From contig CM069432.1 in the NCBI GenBank assembly GCA_035610365.1, positions 72,916,520-72,980,519 on the forward strand: DNA of 64,000 bases, written 5' to 3'. Origin of the DNA: Aquatica leii. Lineage: Eukaryota; Arthropoda; Insecta; Coleoptera; Lampyridae. How positions within the stretch are numbered: the first letter of the stretch is position 1; each line of letters opens with the position of its first letter. The notes under the pieces were generated by a model, which made no database searches, had not been told where the DNA came from, and was given only the letters and a program-made list of their open reading frames with translations. The translations under genes and the position numbers were made by a program. This document shows positions 1 to 10,849 of the stretch, in pieces.

Positions 1-39
1 TGTAATTTATAAAACACTCATTCTATTTTATTTTTATTT

Positions 40-1643
40 ATTTTTTTTTTATTTTTTATGACATTTAATGATTTTGTTTTCTAATTTTATAATTTGTGAT
101 ACAGAGAATATTTGTAAAAGTCTTCTAAATTATCTTTTCATAATTCATTTTCCTGTACGTTATTAGGTTTGACCTGTACGGAAATGACTTTGACTTGTAC
201 AGAAATGAAATTAGACAATCACAATGCACAACGTCGTCTAATCGCAACTAAACATACAATGTATCGTATTATCTGTTAGTCGTAGAAAAATTTATTTTTT
301 ACATAATTATCTTAATCAATTTTCCAAAAATATCATCAAGATTTAAAACTATGAAAAATTAATGTCAAATAGATGAAATCTGTATATGATGACTGACTAC
401 TGTTGAAATATTCAAAAAGATTGTCAAAACAAATAATACAGCTGAAAGTGCTACAAGCAAAAAAATATTTTTTGAAACACGTGTGTTAAATGGCTATTTT
501 GATAAATACCTTTATAATTTTTACTAAATATTGCGTGTTTATTTACTGTAATTATTGTATTTAAATAAACAAATAGTTATAATTGTGTACTTAAATTAAT
601 TAAAAATTTTAAATTTTGTTTCTACTTTTTTAAATCGGTATAATTAAAAATTATGAAATTGTGGATGTAATTTTTTTGTTCTTACAGCCGCAACTTTTAA
701 TTTGTGCGATTAAAGTGAATTTGGTTTTCTGTTTTTATAAATATATCACACGACACGCTTTAATTTTTATTTTAAATTAAAAAAAACTTGCTTTACATAA
801 AATTTATTAAAAACAAAAATTTTATTTGACAAACAAATGTTTGACAGTTTAATTAAATCTTGACACGTAATAGTATATAAGTTATTAAGAACAGTAAGGG
901 CTTTTTACTCGTCGTATACAATATTGTCTGAGACTGGTAAAATTCTTACTGTTCGTGATGCTTATGTTTTTTTTTGGCATGATAAAAACATTTTTTTAAA
1001 ATATTATTACTTAATCTTAATAAACGTCAAAATAACGTTATTATTAATTTTTTGATTTTTCTTCAAATTAATTGGTTTTTCAAGCGCTGTCACGTTTAAT
1101 TTGTCGGTAAGTAAATCACTTACAATAATGCAATAATTACTGTAAATAAATACGCAATATTTAGTAGAAATTATAAGGGTCTTTATCAAAATAGCCATTT
1201 AACACACGTGTTTCAAGAAATACTGTTTTGCTTGTAGCACTTTAGATGTATTATTTGTTTTGACAATTTTTTTAATATTTCAACAGTAGTCAGTCATCAT
1301 ATACAGATTTCATCTATTTGACATTAATTTTTCATAGTTTTAAATCTTGATGATATTTTTGGGAAATTGATTAAGATAATTATGTAAAAAATAATTTTTT
1401 CTACGAATAACAGATAATACGATACATTGTATGTTTAATTGCGATTAGACGACGTGCATTTTGATTGTCTAATTTCATTTCTGTAGAGGTCAAACTCATT
1501 TCCGTACAGGTCAAACCTAATAACGTACAGGATAATGAATTATGTAAACATCATTTAGAAGACTTTTACAAATATTCTCTGTATCACAAATTATAAAATT
1601 TGAAAACAAAATCATTGAATGTTATAAAAAATTTAAAAAAAAA
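40..1643. repeat. Large imperfect inverted repeat, arms about 515 bp, loop about 570 bp
   Basis: The left arm (about 40-557) is largely the reverse complement of the right arm (about 1131-1643). For example, the stretch at 80-125 reappears inverted at 1560-1605, and the stretch at 481-557 at 1131-1208. The arms differ by scattered substitutions and small indels. The left arm also holds a direct repeat of a GACCTGTACGGAAATGA-like unit (171-187 and 192-208). The loop (558-1130) has no coding sequence I recognise. The layout suits a foldback or non-autonomous inverted-repeat transposon. Target duplications are not visible, and the left end lies close to the window edge, so the true boundary may be outside. 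Confidence 0.8.
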
Positions 1644-4071
1644 TGCCTGACGAATAACTTAGACCAGGTTTGAAAGCTCGCATTATATTATTCTAAATAA
1701 ATAATACACCAATTACCTTAAAAAAATATTTTAATATGTTTTATGATGAAAGTTTAATGTCTAAAACAATTATATACAGTCTTTTATAAACTGAAATACA
1801 AAGAAAAGCAGTTCAGAAACTAATAAAACTAAAGGCAAACTCGTTGCACTTCTTTCTATGAAGATAGCACTGTAAATATGTGAAACACTATCAAACAAAA
1901 ACCTAATAAAATTGTCTGTCAACCAGCTGCTTAATAACAGTTTAATGATTGGAGCTATGTTTTTTATTAATAATAAATATAGGCAAACAATTTAAAAAAT
2001 TGACTTAAAATAAAATAAAAATTTTAATAAGATATTGGATTGGATTGTAGTGCAAATATATCGGTATAAATATAAATTGAATTTTATTTAGTTTTAGTAG
2101 AGTTATACTATAAAAAGTTAATAAAAAATGCAAATAATTAGTTTAAGCTAGTAAATTGTATAATTCAAAATTCACTAGATACTATTTAAGCAAGCTTTAA
2201 ACAACTACATTGTTTAACTGACAATTCTTAAAAACAAGCATTTGTTTTATTCTTTGATTATTTTCTAGTTACATATTTTAAGTTTAGTTAATTATTTCCA
2301 ACGGTTTGCTTAATTTTAAGTTCAACAGTTTACGTTTAAGTCAATCATTTTTAATTGCATTTTTTGTTAAAATATTATCGTATAAATCTATTTAAAATCT
2401 AAGCCGGTAAAAAGTAGTTAAGATGTTATACAAAACTCTACCAAACTATTAAATTAAACAATAAAAAAATCTATGACATAACAAACGACGACATTAAAAA
2501 AATTTTTAGCAGATTGATTAATTTACACTTTATGTGTTTATGTTGTTATTTTTAAAAATAAAAATATGATGAAATTGATTAAACAAAATGTAAAACATTA
2601 AAATAATTTGATTTATGTAAATTTAATTAAAACAATTTCTAAAATAAACAATACAATTTATAAAAATTGATTTGTCAGATTGTTTTTTACGTGCAGTTTA
2701 ACCAAATTTTGTGCTAAATAAATACATTTTTAAACTAAAAAAAAGATGTTTTTATACAGCAACACAAAAGTTTAAACATATTGGTCAACTGTAGCTCTTG
2801 GATTTAACGTTGTAAAACATAAATTAATTAAAGCACTATGTAAATAAAATTATGTTGTTATATACAAACACTTTAGTAAATATCCTGACAAAATTTTTAG
2901 TTATTGCTTATAATAGCGAGCAAACATTTGTTGATGTTAAACAAATTAAAAAATAAGAACAATTAATTGTTTAAGAACAAACATTATTAAATATGTATTT
3001 ATTTTTAAATTGAATTGTTTTTAATTTTTATATAATAACAAAATAAACTGTTTTAATGATAAATAAGACATTAAAAAAAAAGTTTAACGTTTTTAATTAA
3101 ACAGCAAAACAGTTTGAATTGTTTTTCTACGGCTAAAACTGAGTAAGTTAAGCCAGTTTTAATTAAAAAAACAAGCTTAGATTAGTTAAAAAATACTAAA
3201 TGTGTGTTTAATTTAGGTTTATTTACAAATTAGTAATTACATCAATAATTGAATAAAAATTATTAGTCATTTGAAATATAAAATCGTATAATTTAGCTTG
3301 GTTTAAATAAAACAATATTAGCAAAAACTAAACTATATGTGTTTTTGTGTTTATTTTTTTTTACTACGTATTAAACAAAATAGTAAAGGTCATTTACTTA
3401 AATTGTAAATTACAATAAAACTACAAAATTGATCTCAGACTACACAAACAATAAAGAATTAACTTTTAAACGACAGATTTAGTTTTTTATTTGTTGCTGT
3501 TAAGTATTGTAATAGCAATGCAAATTAATACACCAGAAATAATTTACGTATTTATAGAAATACGTGTTTAACAAAAAAATTATTTATATTAAAATATTGT
3601 TATTACTATGTATTTTTATAAACAAAATTTTTAGTCAATCACACTTTTTATAACAAAAAATATTTATGCAAATTTGTTTAATAAAACCAATTAATGATAA
3701 TAAAATGAAACATAATCAAATTTAAATTATTTTATATTAAATTTAAACAATTAAATTTTTTTAAACAATACGTTTGTAAAATAAAATTTAGAATTACGTT
3801 AAAAAACATAAAAAACGTTACTCTTGATAAACACTGCATAAATAGTAAATTGTTGACTAGAACTGTAAAAAAATTAACCTAATTTTACAAATTGTTAAAA
3901 AAGTTTATGTAGTTTTGTAAGCAAAGCTGTCAAGTTTAAAAGTTGAAGTATCAAAACATTAAAATACTTAACACAAACTCATCTTTGTCGATGTTTGTCA
4001 AAAGTTTTTATACAAATAGTTCAACTGCAGTTTATGTGAAAAATCAACACATAGTCACATCTGCAACCGTC
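1644..4071. other. Gene-free A+T-rich stretch
   Basis: No reading frame with recognisable protein similarity, no RNA gene and no clear terminal repeat was seen. The sequence is dominated by A/T runs and short TTTAAAC/GTTTAAA-like words. It could be old non-coding repeat, intron or intergenic DNA. Confidence 0.5.
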
Positions 4072-4275
4072 ACTTTGCTTTAGCTTTAAACGGGACTAGC
4101 GCAAATCCCGGGACAAATAGTGTAAAAGCTACCGAGTTCTTACGAAAGCTCGTGCAGTGCGCGGATTTCTGAGCGCTCTGCGTACCCGTCAAGCTTTACC
4201 GGTGTTGCAACTTACACTGCGGTCAGAACGAAAGGCGTGGTGAGTTTCCGTTTATACTGCGGTTGCGGTGATACT
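4072..4275. promoter_or_regulatory. CpG-dense, less A+T-rich island (candidate promoter or non-coding exon)
   Basis: About 200 bases stand out sharply: they contain many CG dinucleotides (for example CCCGGG near 4108, GCGCGG near 4160, several TGCGG near 4218-4265), while the kilobases on either side have almost none. No open frame of note is present. On the plus strand GTGAGT near 4238 resembles a splice donor, so the island could be a first exon followed by an intron. It could also be the terminus of an unrecognised repeat. Function is inference only. Confidence 0.35.
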
Positions 4276-5723
4276 TTTTGACATTTTATTTTTAAATATT
4301 ATTTAAAATAAAAGTTAATGTGACAGTTTCAAGAATTATGTTTATAACAATTATGTATAATGCGTTAACCTGAATATTTTACTCATATTTTATCTAAAAA
4401 CTGCTTGTAAAGTTTAATACATCTCTAATGTAAAAACATTTCATAAATTTAATTTGTAATAAACTTTTTTGAAATGAGGTTTTTTTTGTTATTTTAAATA
4501 AATTCAAATATTTCACATAAAACTAAAAAGCCGGCAGAATAATAATTTTTGCATTTTTTAATAAAAATATACTAGTAGTTTAAATATACAGGCAAGTATA
4601 TAAATGCAAAATACATTACCTTAAATTATAAAAAAACATAAACATATTATTATTTTATAAAAGTTAATTTTTTAAGACTGCTAACAGCTACAACATTCTA
4701 AATTTCTCATTTTATTTTTTCTACTACTTGCAAGAATTAGTATAAATATTTGCAAAATGCGGACTTTAACATATTTAATTAAAATACTAAAATGTAGTTA
4801 CACTTACTAATTCGTAATATTATTAGTTTTAGCGTTTTACCGCCCTTGATAATAATAACAATTTTAAAAAATGCGTAGTAATTGAAATATATACACATTT
4901 TTGTATAGATTTTGTATACTATATATATATTTCTGATCAGAAAATACGTACATGTTGTCTAACATTGTATTTTTAAAACGTTTATTTTAACCGCATTAAG
5001 TGTTTTTAAACACACTGGTTTATAGCTAAAGCACCATGCAAAATTTGTTTTACATTGCTGATAAAATATTAAACATTTTTTGTGTATAATACTTAAATTT
5101 TAAGTTAACTGTTATTTTATATTTGATACCTCTTACATTAATTTTAAATTTTAAGCTATTAGGTTAAAAGGCAGTGGTAAAATATACATTTCAGTTATTT
5201 AATGTTATTGCTAAAGTGTTCAAATTTGGTATAAAATTATATTTTTATAAGACTAGTATTAACCGTTATTATTTATTGATTAAAAATTTTCCAAATTGTA
5301 AGAGTTTTTAAGTAAAAATTAGTCTTGGCAACAAATGAAATATAAATGTTTAATGAATTCACTAGAAAATACATATTTAAAAACTAATCTAAAAACTTGC
5401 TTACACTATAAAAACTAAGATAAAACTTTTTACAAAATTTCATTTTAGTGTAAATTGAATTTTATTGGTCTTGATATTTTTCCATTCAAACAAAAACCAA
5501 TTTAGCAGAAGTTGATTCTAATGTACGTTATTGACAACTTGTTACGTTTTTTACTTGACAGTTTTAAATTGTTTAAGATTTTTAACGGTTTAGCAAATTA
5601 CTAATCATTATCAGCATTCTGTTTATTGTGTTATAATTTTTTTGGGAATTGACCTTGTGCTGAGATAATTGGTAATTATTGATTATTCAATATTTCGCTT
5701 ATAAAATTTAAGCTTCAATCAGA
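4276..5723. other. Gene-free A+T-rich stretch
   Basis: No coding similarity or RNA gene seen. A short alternating A/T tract lies near 4918-4930. Confidence 0.5.
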
Positions 5724-5772
5724 AACTACAAATTCAGATAACAATTACAATTAGTTATCTGAATTTGTAGTT
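5724..5772. repeat. Perfect 19-bp hairpin with 11-nt loop
   Basis: The 19 bases at 5724-5742 (AACTACAAATTCAGATAAC) are exactly complementary to 5754-5772, separated by the loop 5743-5753. A perfect stem of this length in otherwise diverged DNA suggests a young foldback, a palindromic duplication or a structured RNA/DNA site. No coding context explains it. Confidence 0.9.
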
Positions 5773-5913
5773 ATTTAATAAACAAAATTGTTAATACTAA
5801 CTATTAATAATTTAAAAATTTTAAAATTGCGAACGAGTAGAACAAGCAAACAAGATTATTAATTGCCGATTACCAAACAAGTTAATTTCAAAATTTTTCC
5901 GTTGATTAAAACT

Positions 5914-6192
5914 ATCGACCTGGCAACAACGGAAAGATACGCTTCCTTTCTTCCTTTCTTGTTAAGTTTAAGTAAACCTACGTGTATATATCTACATACT
6001 TCAAATAATGCTAAACCCGATTCTAAAATTTCAGGTTATAAATATGTAAACTTAAGTTGACAAGTCGTGCGTACCGTACACTTAAACAGATGTACTTTCT
6101 TTTTTACTTCTTTGAGACAAACAAACACATTGCGAATGCATACAGATTACTCGTCCATAAGAAAGTGTGACTTTCCGATATTGCCAGGTCAA
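5914..6192. mobile_element. MITE-like element of about 280 bp with imperfect terminal inverted repeats
   Basis: GACCTGGCAA at 5917-5926 pairs perfectly with TTGCCAGGTC at 6181-6190. The complementarity continues inward with mismatches (CGGAAAG near 5930-5936 against CTTTCCG near 6171-6177, and CTTTCTT near 5946 against AAGAAAG near 6159-6165). The interior has no convincing gene; an open 65-codon frame starting upstream of it has no recognised similarity. Short length and inverted ends suit a MITE. No clear target duplication was found, so the family is unassigned. Confidence 0.55.
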
Positions 6193-6734
6193 TGAACAAA
6201 ACGAATAAAATTATATAAGAATTCAAAACAAAAATACACAAATTAACTAATTGTTATACCTAGAAACTGTGCAATAGCATTAAGTTACTGGTCGTTAACG
6301 ATTTTATTTGTTGTCATACAAAAATGTTTATAAATAGAAATTTATGTTGTTTAAAATGTCTTATAACAAACGATAAAAAAATAAGGATTATTAATAATAA
6401 TAATAGTAATTTTATTATTTTTAGAAACAAAGTTCCATAACAAAAAGTTTTAAAAAATTAAAGTAATGATAAAGTAGCAAAATTAATATATCTAGTACAA
6501 AGAAAAGAAAACAGTATTTTTAAATCTAATACACACCAAATCTGTTAAATGCTAAACAAAAAATAATTTTTAAATATGAACTTCTAGTATAGGAAGCAAA
6601 GAACAAATAATTTTGTTTTGCTTATATAAAACTTAAAACTTAAATTAACAAATCATTCATTTAAAATAAAACTTCTTATTTTTAATGCATTTATAGTTAA
6701 ATAATAAATTGTATTCATTTTTAAGATACTTAAA
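6193..6734. other. Gene-free A+T-rich stretch
   Basis: Nothing recognisable between the MITE-like element and the 3' end of the LINE remnant, apart from a short TAA-rich run near 6390-6410. Confidence 0.5.
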
Positions 6735-6779
6735 TTACTAAACATATCCTAAATATTGTCTTTGTTAATGTTAGCAAAC

Positions 6780-6912
6780 TGTGATTTGAAGTTATTGTTT
6801 CTGACGGAGTTGTAAATAAGACATACGATGTAGAAATGGTACATGTCTTCTAGTTTGTGACAATTACAAATGGAACAGTTTTTTTCTGTGTTTATTTCAT
6901 ATTTATTATTTT
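6780..6912 (-). pseudogene. C-terminal Cys/His motif of the same LINE
   Basis: Minus-strand translation gives CSICNCHKLEDMYHFYIVC followed by Y..VRN. This is the C-x2-C...H...C pattern with E-D..HF...C..Y...R that ends many LINE ORF2 proteins and is thought to bind nucleic acid. It defines the 3' coding limit of the remnant. Confidence 0.7.
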
Positions 6913-7204
6913 TTATTGGTGAAGTAATTCATTTCTCTAAATGGAGCCTTGTTTAAAATAATATTTTATTATTCTTGAAGTCTTCTCCACAGTATTTTGT
7001 ATTTTTTAATATTTTATTTTAGGAAAATATACATGTTTTAATAAAATATTATTTTATTATTTTTATAAAATAAGTTCACATATTTTTTATTAGATAGTCT
7101 CAGTTGAGCAATTATTCGAGTTTTGCTCATGTTTACGTTAAAGGGAAAAGTTTGGTGTGTTTCTGTGCGACTATAGATCCTTCGGTGTGGAGGATAGGCA
7201 CAAC

Positions 7205-8456
7205 TCAGAAAGAAAACGCTGTAGTAATTGTGGCTACGTTTCGTTTCGTTTTTGTTTTTGGAGGAATTGTATCATTCTCATAGTTATAGTTAAAGTATTT
7301 TTCTCTGTCAACGTTAAATTTTAAATGTTTATAAATTGTTTTTACTTTTTGTATTGCTAGTACAGTTTTTTTAAAACTGTTTTTAGCAGTTATTTTAAAC
7401 AACCCAGATGAAGAAAATGTTACTCCTAATAAGTATTTAAACGTAGTTTTGACTACTTCTTATTCAGTATTTTTATATAAGAACGGATTTTCTATAGGTG
7501 TTCTACCTTTATGAAATAAAACGATTTTAGTTTTGTTAGTGTTTACGGTTAAAAGATTTTGGTTATTGTACTTTTCTAGGATTGTAAGTTTTTTTCTTAC
7601 ATCTATAGGAGTGTCCCCGTTTATGTTTAGTCCAGTTGCTCCTTTGTCTCACAAATAGTTTTCTAAATCGTTAATGTATAACGCAAATAAAAGTGGACTT
7701 AAGATGTCACCTTGTAAAACTCCTGTTATTTTTATAAACTCTGATAGTCCATTCTGTGTTTTATATTGTAAATATGCCGCTTGGTATGTTTCTTATGATT
7801 CCGATAATTTTTGAAGATATGCCAGTGCTATATAGTTTGTTCCACAGGTTGTCATTGTTAACACTGTTAATCGTTCTTTTAAAATCTACAAAAATTGCAT
7901 AAACTTTTCTTTTTTTTTACTTTGTGATTTTGAATAATACCATTTAAACAAAATATATTGTTAATGGTGCCGCGATTTTTCCTAAACCCCATTTGATTTT
8001 CTCGGAGAATGTAATTTTCTTCACAAATGCAGTTAATTAAAGCTATATCTCTGTAATTTGACGGGTTTGCTTTATCACTTTTTTTATACAAAGCATTATT
8101 TGTATTTTAAACCATAGATCAGGAATAGCTTCATTTTGAAATATAGTATTAAAAACATTAAGCAGATAATGTTCCCAATTAGGCGTTAAATTTTTATAAA
8201 AGTTGTTATTTAGTTCGTCGAGACCTAGTGATTTGTTTGATTTGTATAATTTAATGCTTGTTGTTAGTTCGGTAAGTTTTATGTTTGAATCTAATAAAGG
8301 ATGTAAACAATCAAAAAAAGTTTTATTTTTTAGAGTTTTTGAAACATTTGTTTGTTTATAATATTCCTCTAAACGTGTTAAGCTAATTATATTAATAAAC
8401 TGATGTTTTGGTTTTAGTTTCTTTATTACACTCCAAAAGATTGAATTATTTTTCAC
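7205..8456 (-). pseudogene. LINE reverse transcriptase, catalytic YxDD box deleted
   Basis: The minus-strand frame at 8456-8043 carries the N-terminal RT pattern (LYKSNKSLGLDELNNNFYKN, then W..LL..FN.I and IP..W). The overlapping frame at 8091-7879 has NYRDIALIN and ENQMGFRKNRGT, the usual finger/palm motifs. Next come AIFVDFKR (near 7890) and GVLQGDILSPLLFALYINDL (about 7735-7675). Where YADD should follow, the text runs from GLNIN straight into DTPIDVRKKL (about 7635-7590) and on to LLTVNTNKTKI, so the catalytic box is missing by a short deletion. Two frameshifts and at least one stop are also present. It cannot have been active since that deletion. Confidence 0.85.
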
Positions 8457-8657
8457 ATTAGAAATTGACTTGGTAATTTCTTTAGAACAATTATTTTTAG
8501 AAGTTGTAATTTGCTGCCGGTATTTTTTCTTATTGTTTAAATACTGTTGTAAATCATCCTCTTTATAGTCTTTACAATATTTTTTTAAACTATTTGTGAC
8601 TTGTTTTTGAAGTTGATAACAATCATAGCTAAATTAGAGTTTATGTTTGTTACTTGT

Positions 8658-9600
8658 TTATTTGTTTTTCTGTTTAAGTACAATGGACATATGCGAGTTA
8701 GATGCTGCTTGTTTAATTGAAACTATGAAATTAGGGTTTAATTTGTTTACATCCAAATCGTGATAATAAATATTTGCATTATTCTCTAGTTGACTTTCAA
8801 AAAGGTATTTATAATCTTCGTTAAAATTAAATTTTATATTATAAACGTTTTTTGATGTTACGCTTTGTGTAGTTTTCTCGCAATTCTTTTGTTGTTGTTT
8901 TTTAAAATAAATTGTACCAATGCTATGCGGTGAGCTTGTTACAGTAAAATTCATTTTGAAATTAATAATTTCTTCAATGGTATCTATATTGGCTCAAGCA
9001 GGGTCAATCGTGGATCTTCCAGTTTGACTAATAAAAGTAAAGTTTCCAGGGATATCTCCATTAATGCGCCCATGTAACAAATATAAACCGAGTAGTCCCA
9101 TTTTCTCAACAAGTTTTATCTCTTTTTCATTAACTTTCTTGTGCAACGATGTGCAACTAAAGTATTTTCACTAATGCTGTTCGTTTCGCAAACGCGAGCG
9201 TTACAATCACCTACTAATAAAACCTTATGATTTAAGTGTCATTTATTGCATTTAATGAATATATGATACATGTTAATACATGATTCATGACTAAGATTAG
9301 GTTTCAGATATACTGTACCTAAAATACACTTAGAGCTACTTAGTTTTAATATTATATACAGATAAGTAATGCTAATAATTTTTATCTAAACTTTTTTTTG
9401 ATTGCGTTACTACAAATTATAGTTATATATTTAATTAAAAAAGACGGTAGTGTTTTAATACCGCTTAAACACCAGGTTTCAATTAAACAAATTACGTCTC
9501 CACGCAGTAAGCTTTGCTGAGTTTGTATTTCTAGATCCAATATTTTGTTCAATCAGTTAATATTCCAGAATACAATGATTTCTACGCCCGGTTTTATTAT
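8658..9600 (-). pseudogene. LINE endonuclease (EEP) domain and linker, broken
   Basis: On the minus strand a start resembling FWNINWLNKILDLEI followed by DVICLIETW (about 9585-9490) matches the N-terminal motifs of APE-like LINE endonucleases, where the WN and E-T-W residues sit in the active site. Further on, LVGDCNARV (about 9215-9190) is the GDFNA-type catalytic motif with F changed to C. RINGDIPGNFTFIS and STID (about 9080-9005) match the C-terminal GR..GD..G.FTF motif of the family. The pieces lie in different frames, so the enzyme is dead. The open 98-codon stretch at 8658-8954 continues the EN-RT linker. In an active element this domain nicks target DNA to prime reverse transcription. 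Confidence 0.8.
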
Positions 9601-10046
9601 TAATAAACAATTACTTGTACATTATTATACGTTAATATAACCATTTTATGTGCTATATACTTACTGTGGTTTTTGTATATTTACGGTTTTGTTAATGAAA
9701 TCGTTGGATAATTGATTAATTAAGTTTGTTAGTGTTTTTTGATTGTTATATAGTTACTACTGTGACCATAAATTTTAGATTTACAGGTTTCACATATGGG
9801 TTAGCGTTTAAAGCTAAATAATTATGATCTTAACCTTGTATGTTGTATTTGCAGTTCTTTTATTATAACTCTTCTTTTAGCTAATTTTTAAAATAGTTTC
9901 TAATTGTTAAGAATGTATCGCTTTTGATTTTAAACAAATATTTTGTTATATTAACATAATGTATTTTTTGGTATTTAGTCGTGCTGATTTGTCGTTAAAT
10001 ATCATGAGAAATGCTTTCAAGAAAGACTTTGTATCCATACATAAGC

Positions 10047-10566
10047 GTTTGATGGCAGAGCCATCTCATAGTGTGATTTTACTATGTGTCTAAAGTTTAC
10101 TGTAAATAGCTACAAACGGAGATAACACGTTGAAATTAGTTTAACGCCCGCGAAATTCAAAATATGCTTTGAATAACTATGCGGGATAAAAACACGACGT
10201 AAAAAGACATTGGGGGCAAAGCAATGTCAATGCAATTGTGCAAACGCCAACAGAGTGAAAGACTGGACGGCCGTTTTGCCCTTTTAGGGCTCATCAGCAG
10301 TAGGAGATACACTCTAATGTAGTTCGCACAATTGCATTGACGCACCTTATGGCTTATATTTAAGTATAACAAAGTTACGATTTATAAGTGTTTGATGGTG
10401 GAGCGATCTCATAGTGTGATTTTGCTTTGTGTCTAATGTTTACTGTAAATAGCTGTAAACGGCGGTAACAGGTTGAAATTAGTTTAACATTGCTTTACCC
10501 CCAATGTCTTTTTACGTTGTGGTTTTATCCCGCTGAATTATTCAAAGCATGTTTTGAATTTCGCGT
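10047..10566. repeat. Compound repeat: direct pair A/A' next to inverted pair B/B'
   Basis: Segment A (10047-10145) recurs in direct orientation at 10387-10487, sharing for example CATCTCATAGTGTGATTTT-like and TTGAAATTAGTTTAAC blocks. Immediately after A lies segment B (10146-10228), and immediately after A' lies its reverse complement B' (10488-10566). B and B' agree at most positions, including the GACATTGGGGG block. So A keeps its orientation while its neighbour is flipped. The middle (10226-10341) holds the hammerhead-like hairpin. This may be a non-autonomous element, a nested insertion, or the product of an inversion between inverted copies. Confidence 0.8.
10226..10341 (-). ncRNA. Hammerhead-ribozyme-like sequence with long stem I
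   Basis: On the minus strand the order is: a stem-I strand (10341-10322, 10315-10310, 10301-10298), CTGATGA (10297-10291), stem II GCCC/GGGC with loop TAAAA (10290-10278), then AAAAC (10277-10273), a GGCC mini-loop and GTC (10268-10266), then the other stem-I strand. Stem I pairs in three blocks: ACTG/CAGT (4 bp), AGAGTG/CACTCT (6 bp) and a 20-nt block with one mismatch (10322-10341 with 10226-10245). This is the type I hammerhead layout, with cleavage expected after the C at 10266. One core base deviates: the G of GAAA is A (10277). That change should impair cleavage, so this copy is probably inactive. Such motifs are known from Penelope-like elements and satellites. Confidence 0.65.
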
Positions 10567-10849
10567 ATAATTAAATCAGTTATGTGGTGTTTCTTGACTA
10601 GTATTAATGGATATTTTTTGTCGAAACTATAACTAACATTTTTAAATCTACTTCCTACTCTTATCAAATTATTTGAATGCATAAAAGGGATCAATGCAAG
10701 TAATTTACTGTGGTTGGTTAATTTATTGTTTTTTACATTTATTTATGAATCTAAGAACATACGCAATAATTCTAATTAGAAAAACAACGAATATTTATTA
10801 AAATTGCTATAAATTGTGTTATTATTATTACCAACAGTGACGGTAATTA

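Larger units (their letters stand above)
6735..9600 (-). mobile_element. Degenerate APE-type LINE (non-LTR retrotransposon), 5'-truncated
   Basis: Read on the minus strand, the segment gives, in order, an endonuclease/exonuclease/phosphatase-type domain (about 9600-8955), a linker (8954-8658), reverse transcriptase (8456-about 7480), a post-RT region with a ...LLGVTFSSSGLF... motif (about 7440-7205) and a C-terminal Cys/His motif (about 6910-6790). This is the domain order of a single-ORF2 LINE. No ORF1 is seen upstream, and frameshifts and stops interrupt every domain. The lack of an ORF1 fits 5' truncation during insertion. No poly-A or microsatellite tail is obvious at the low-coordinate end. 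Clade (Jockey/CR1/I group) cannot be fixed by eye. Confidence 0.85.

Noticed and set aside
10157-10372. 71-codon minus-strand frame
   Set aside because: It runs through the hammerhead-like hairpin and inverted repeats; the RNA structure explains the sequence better than a protein.
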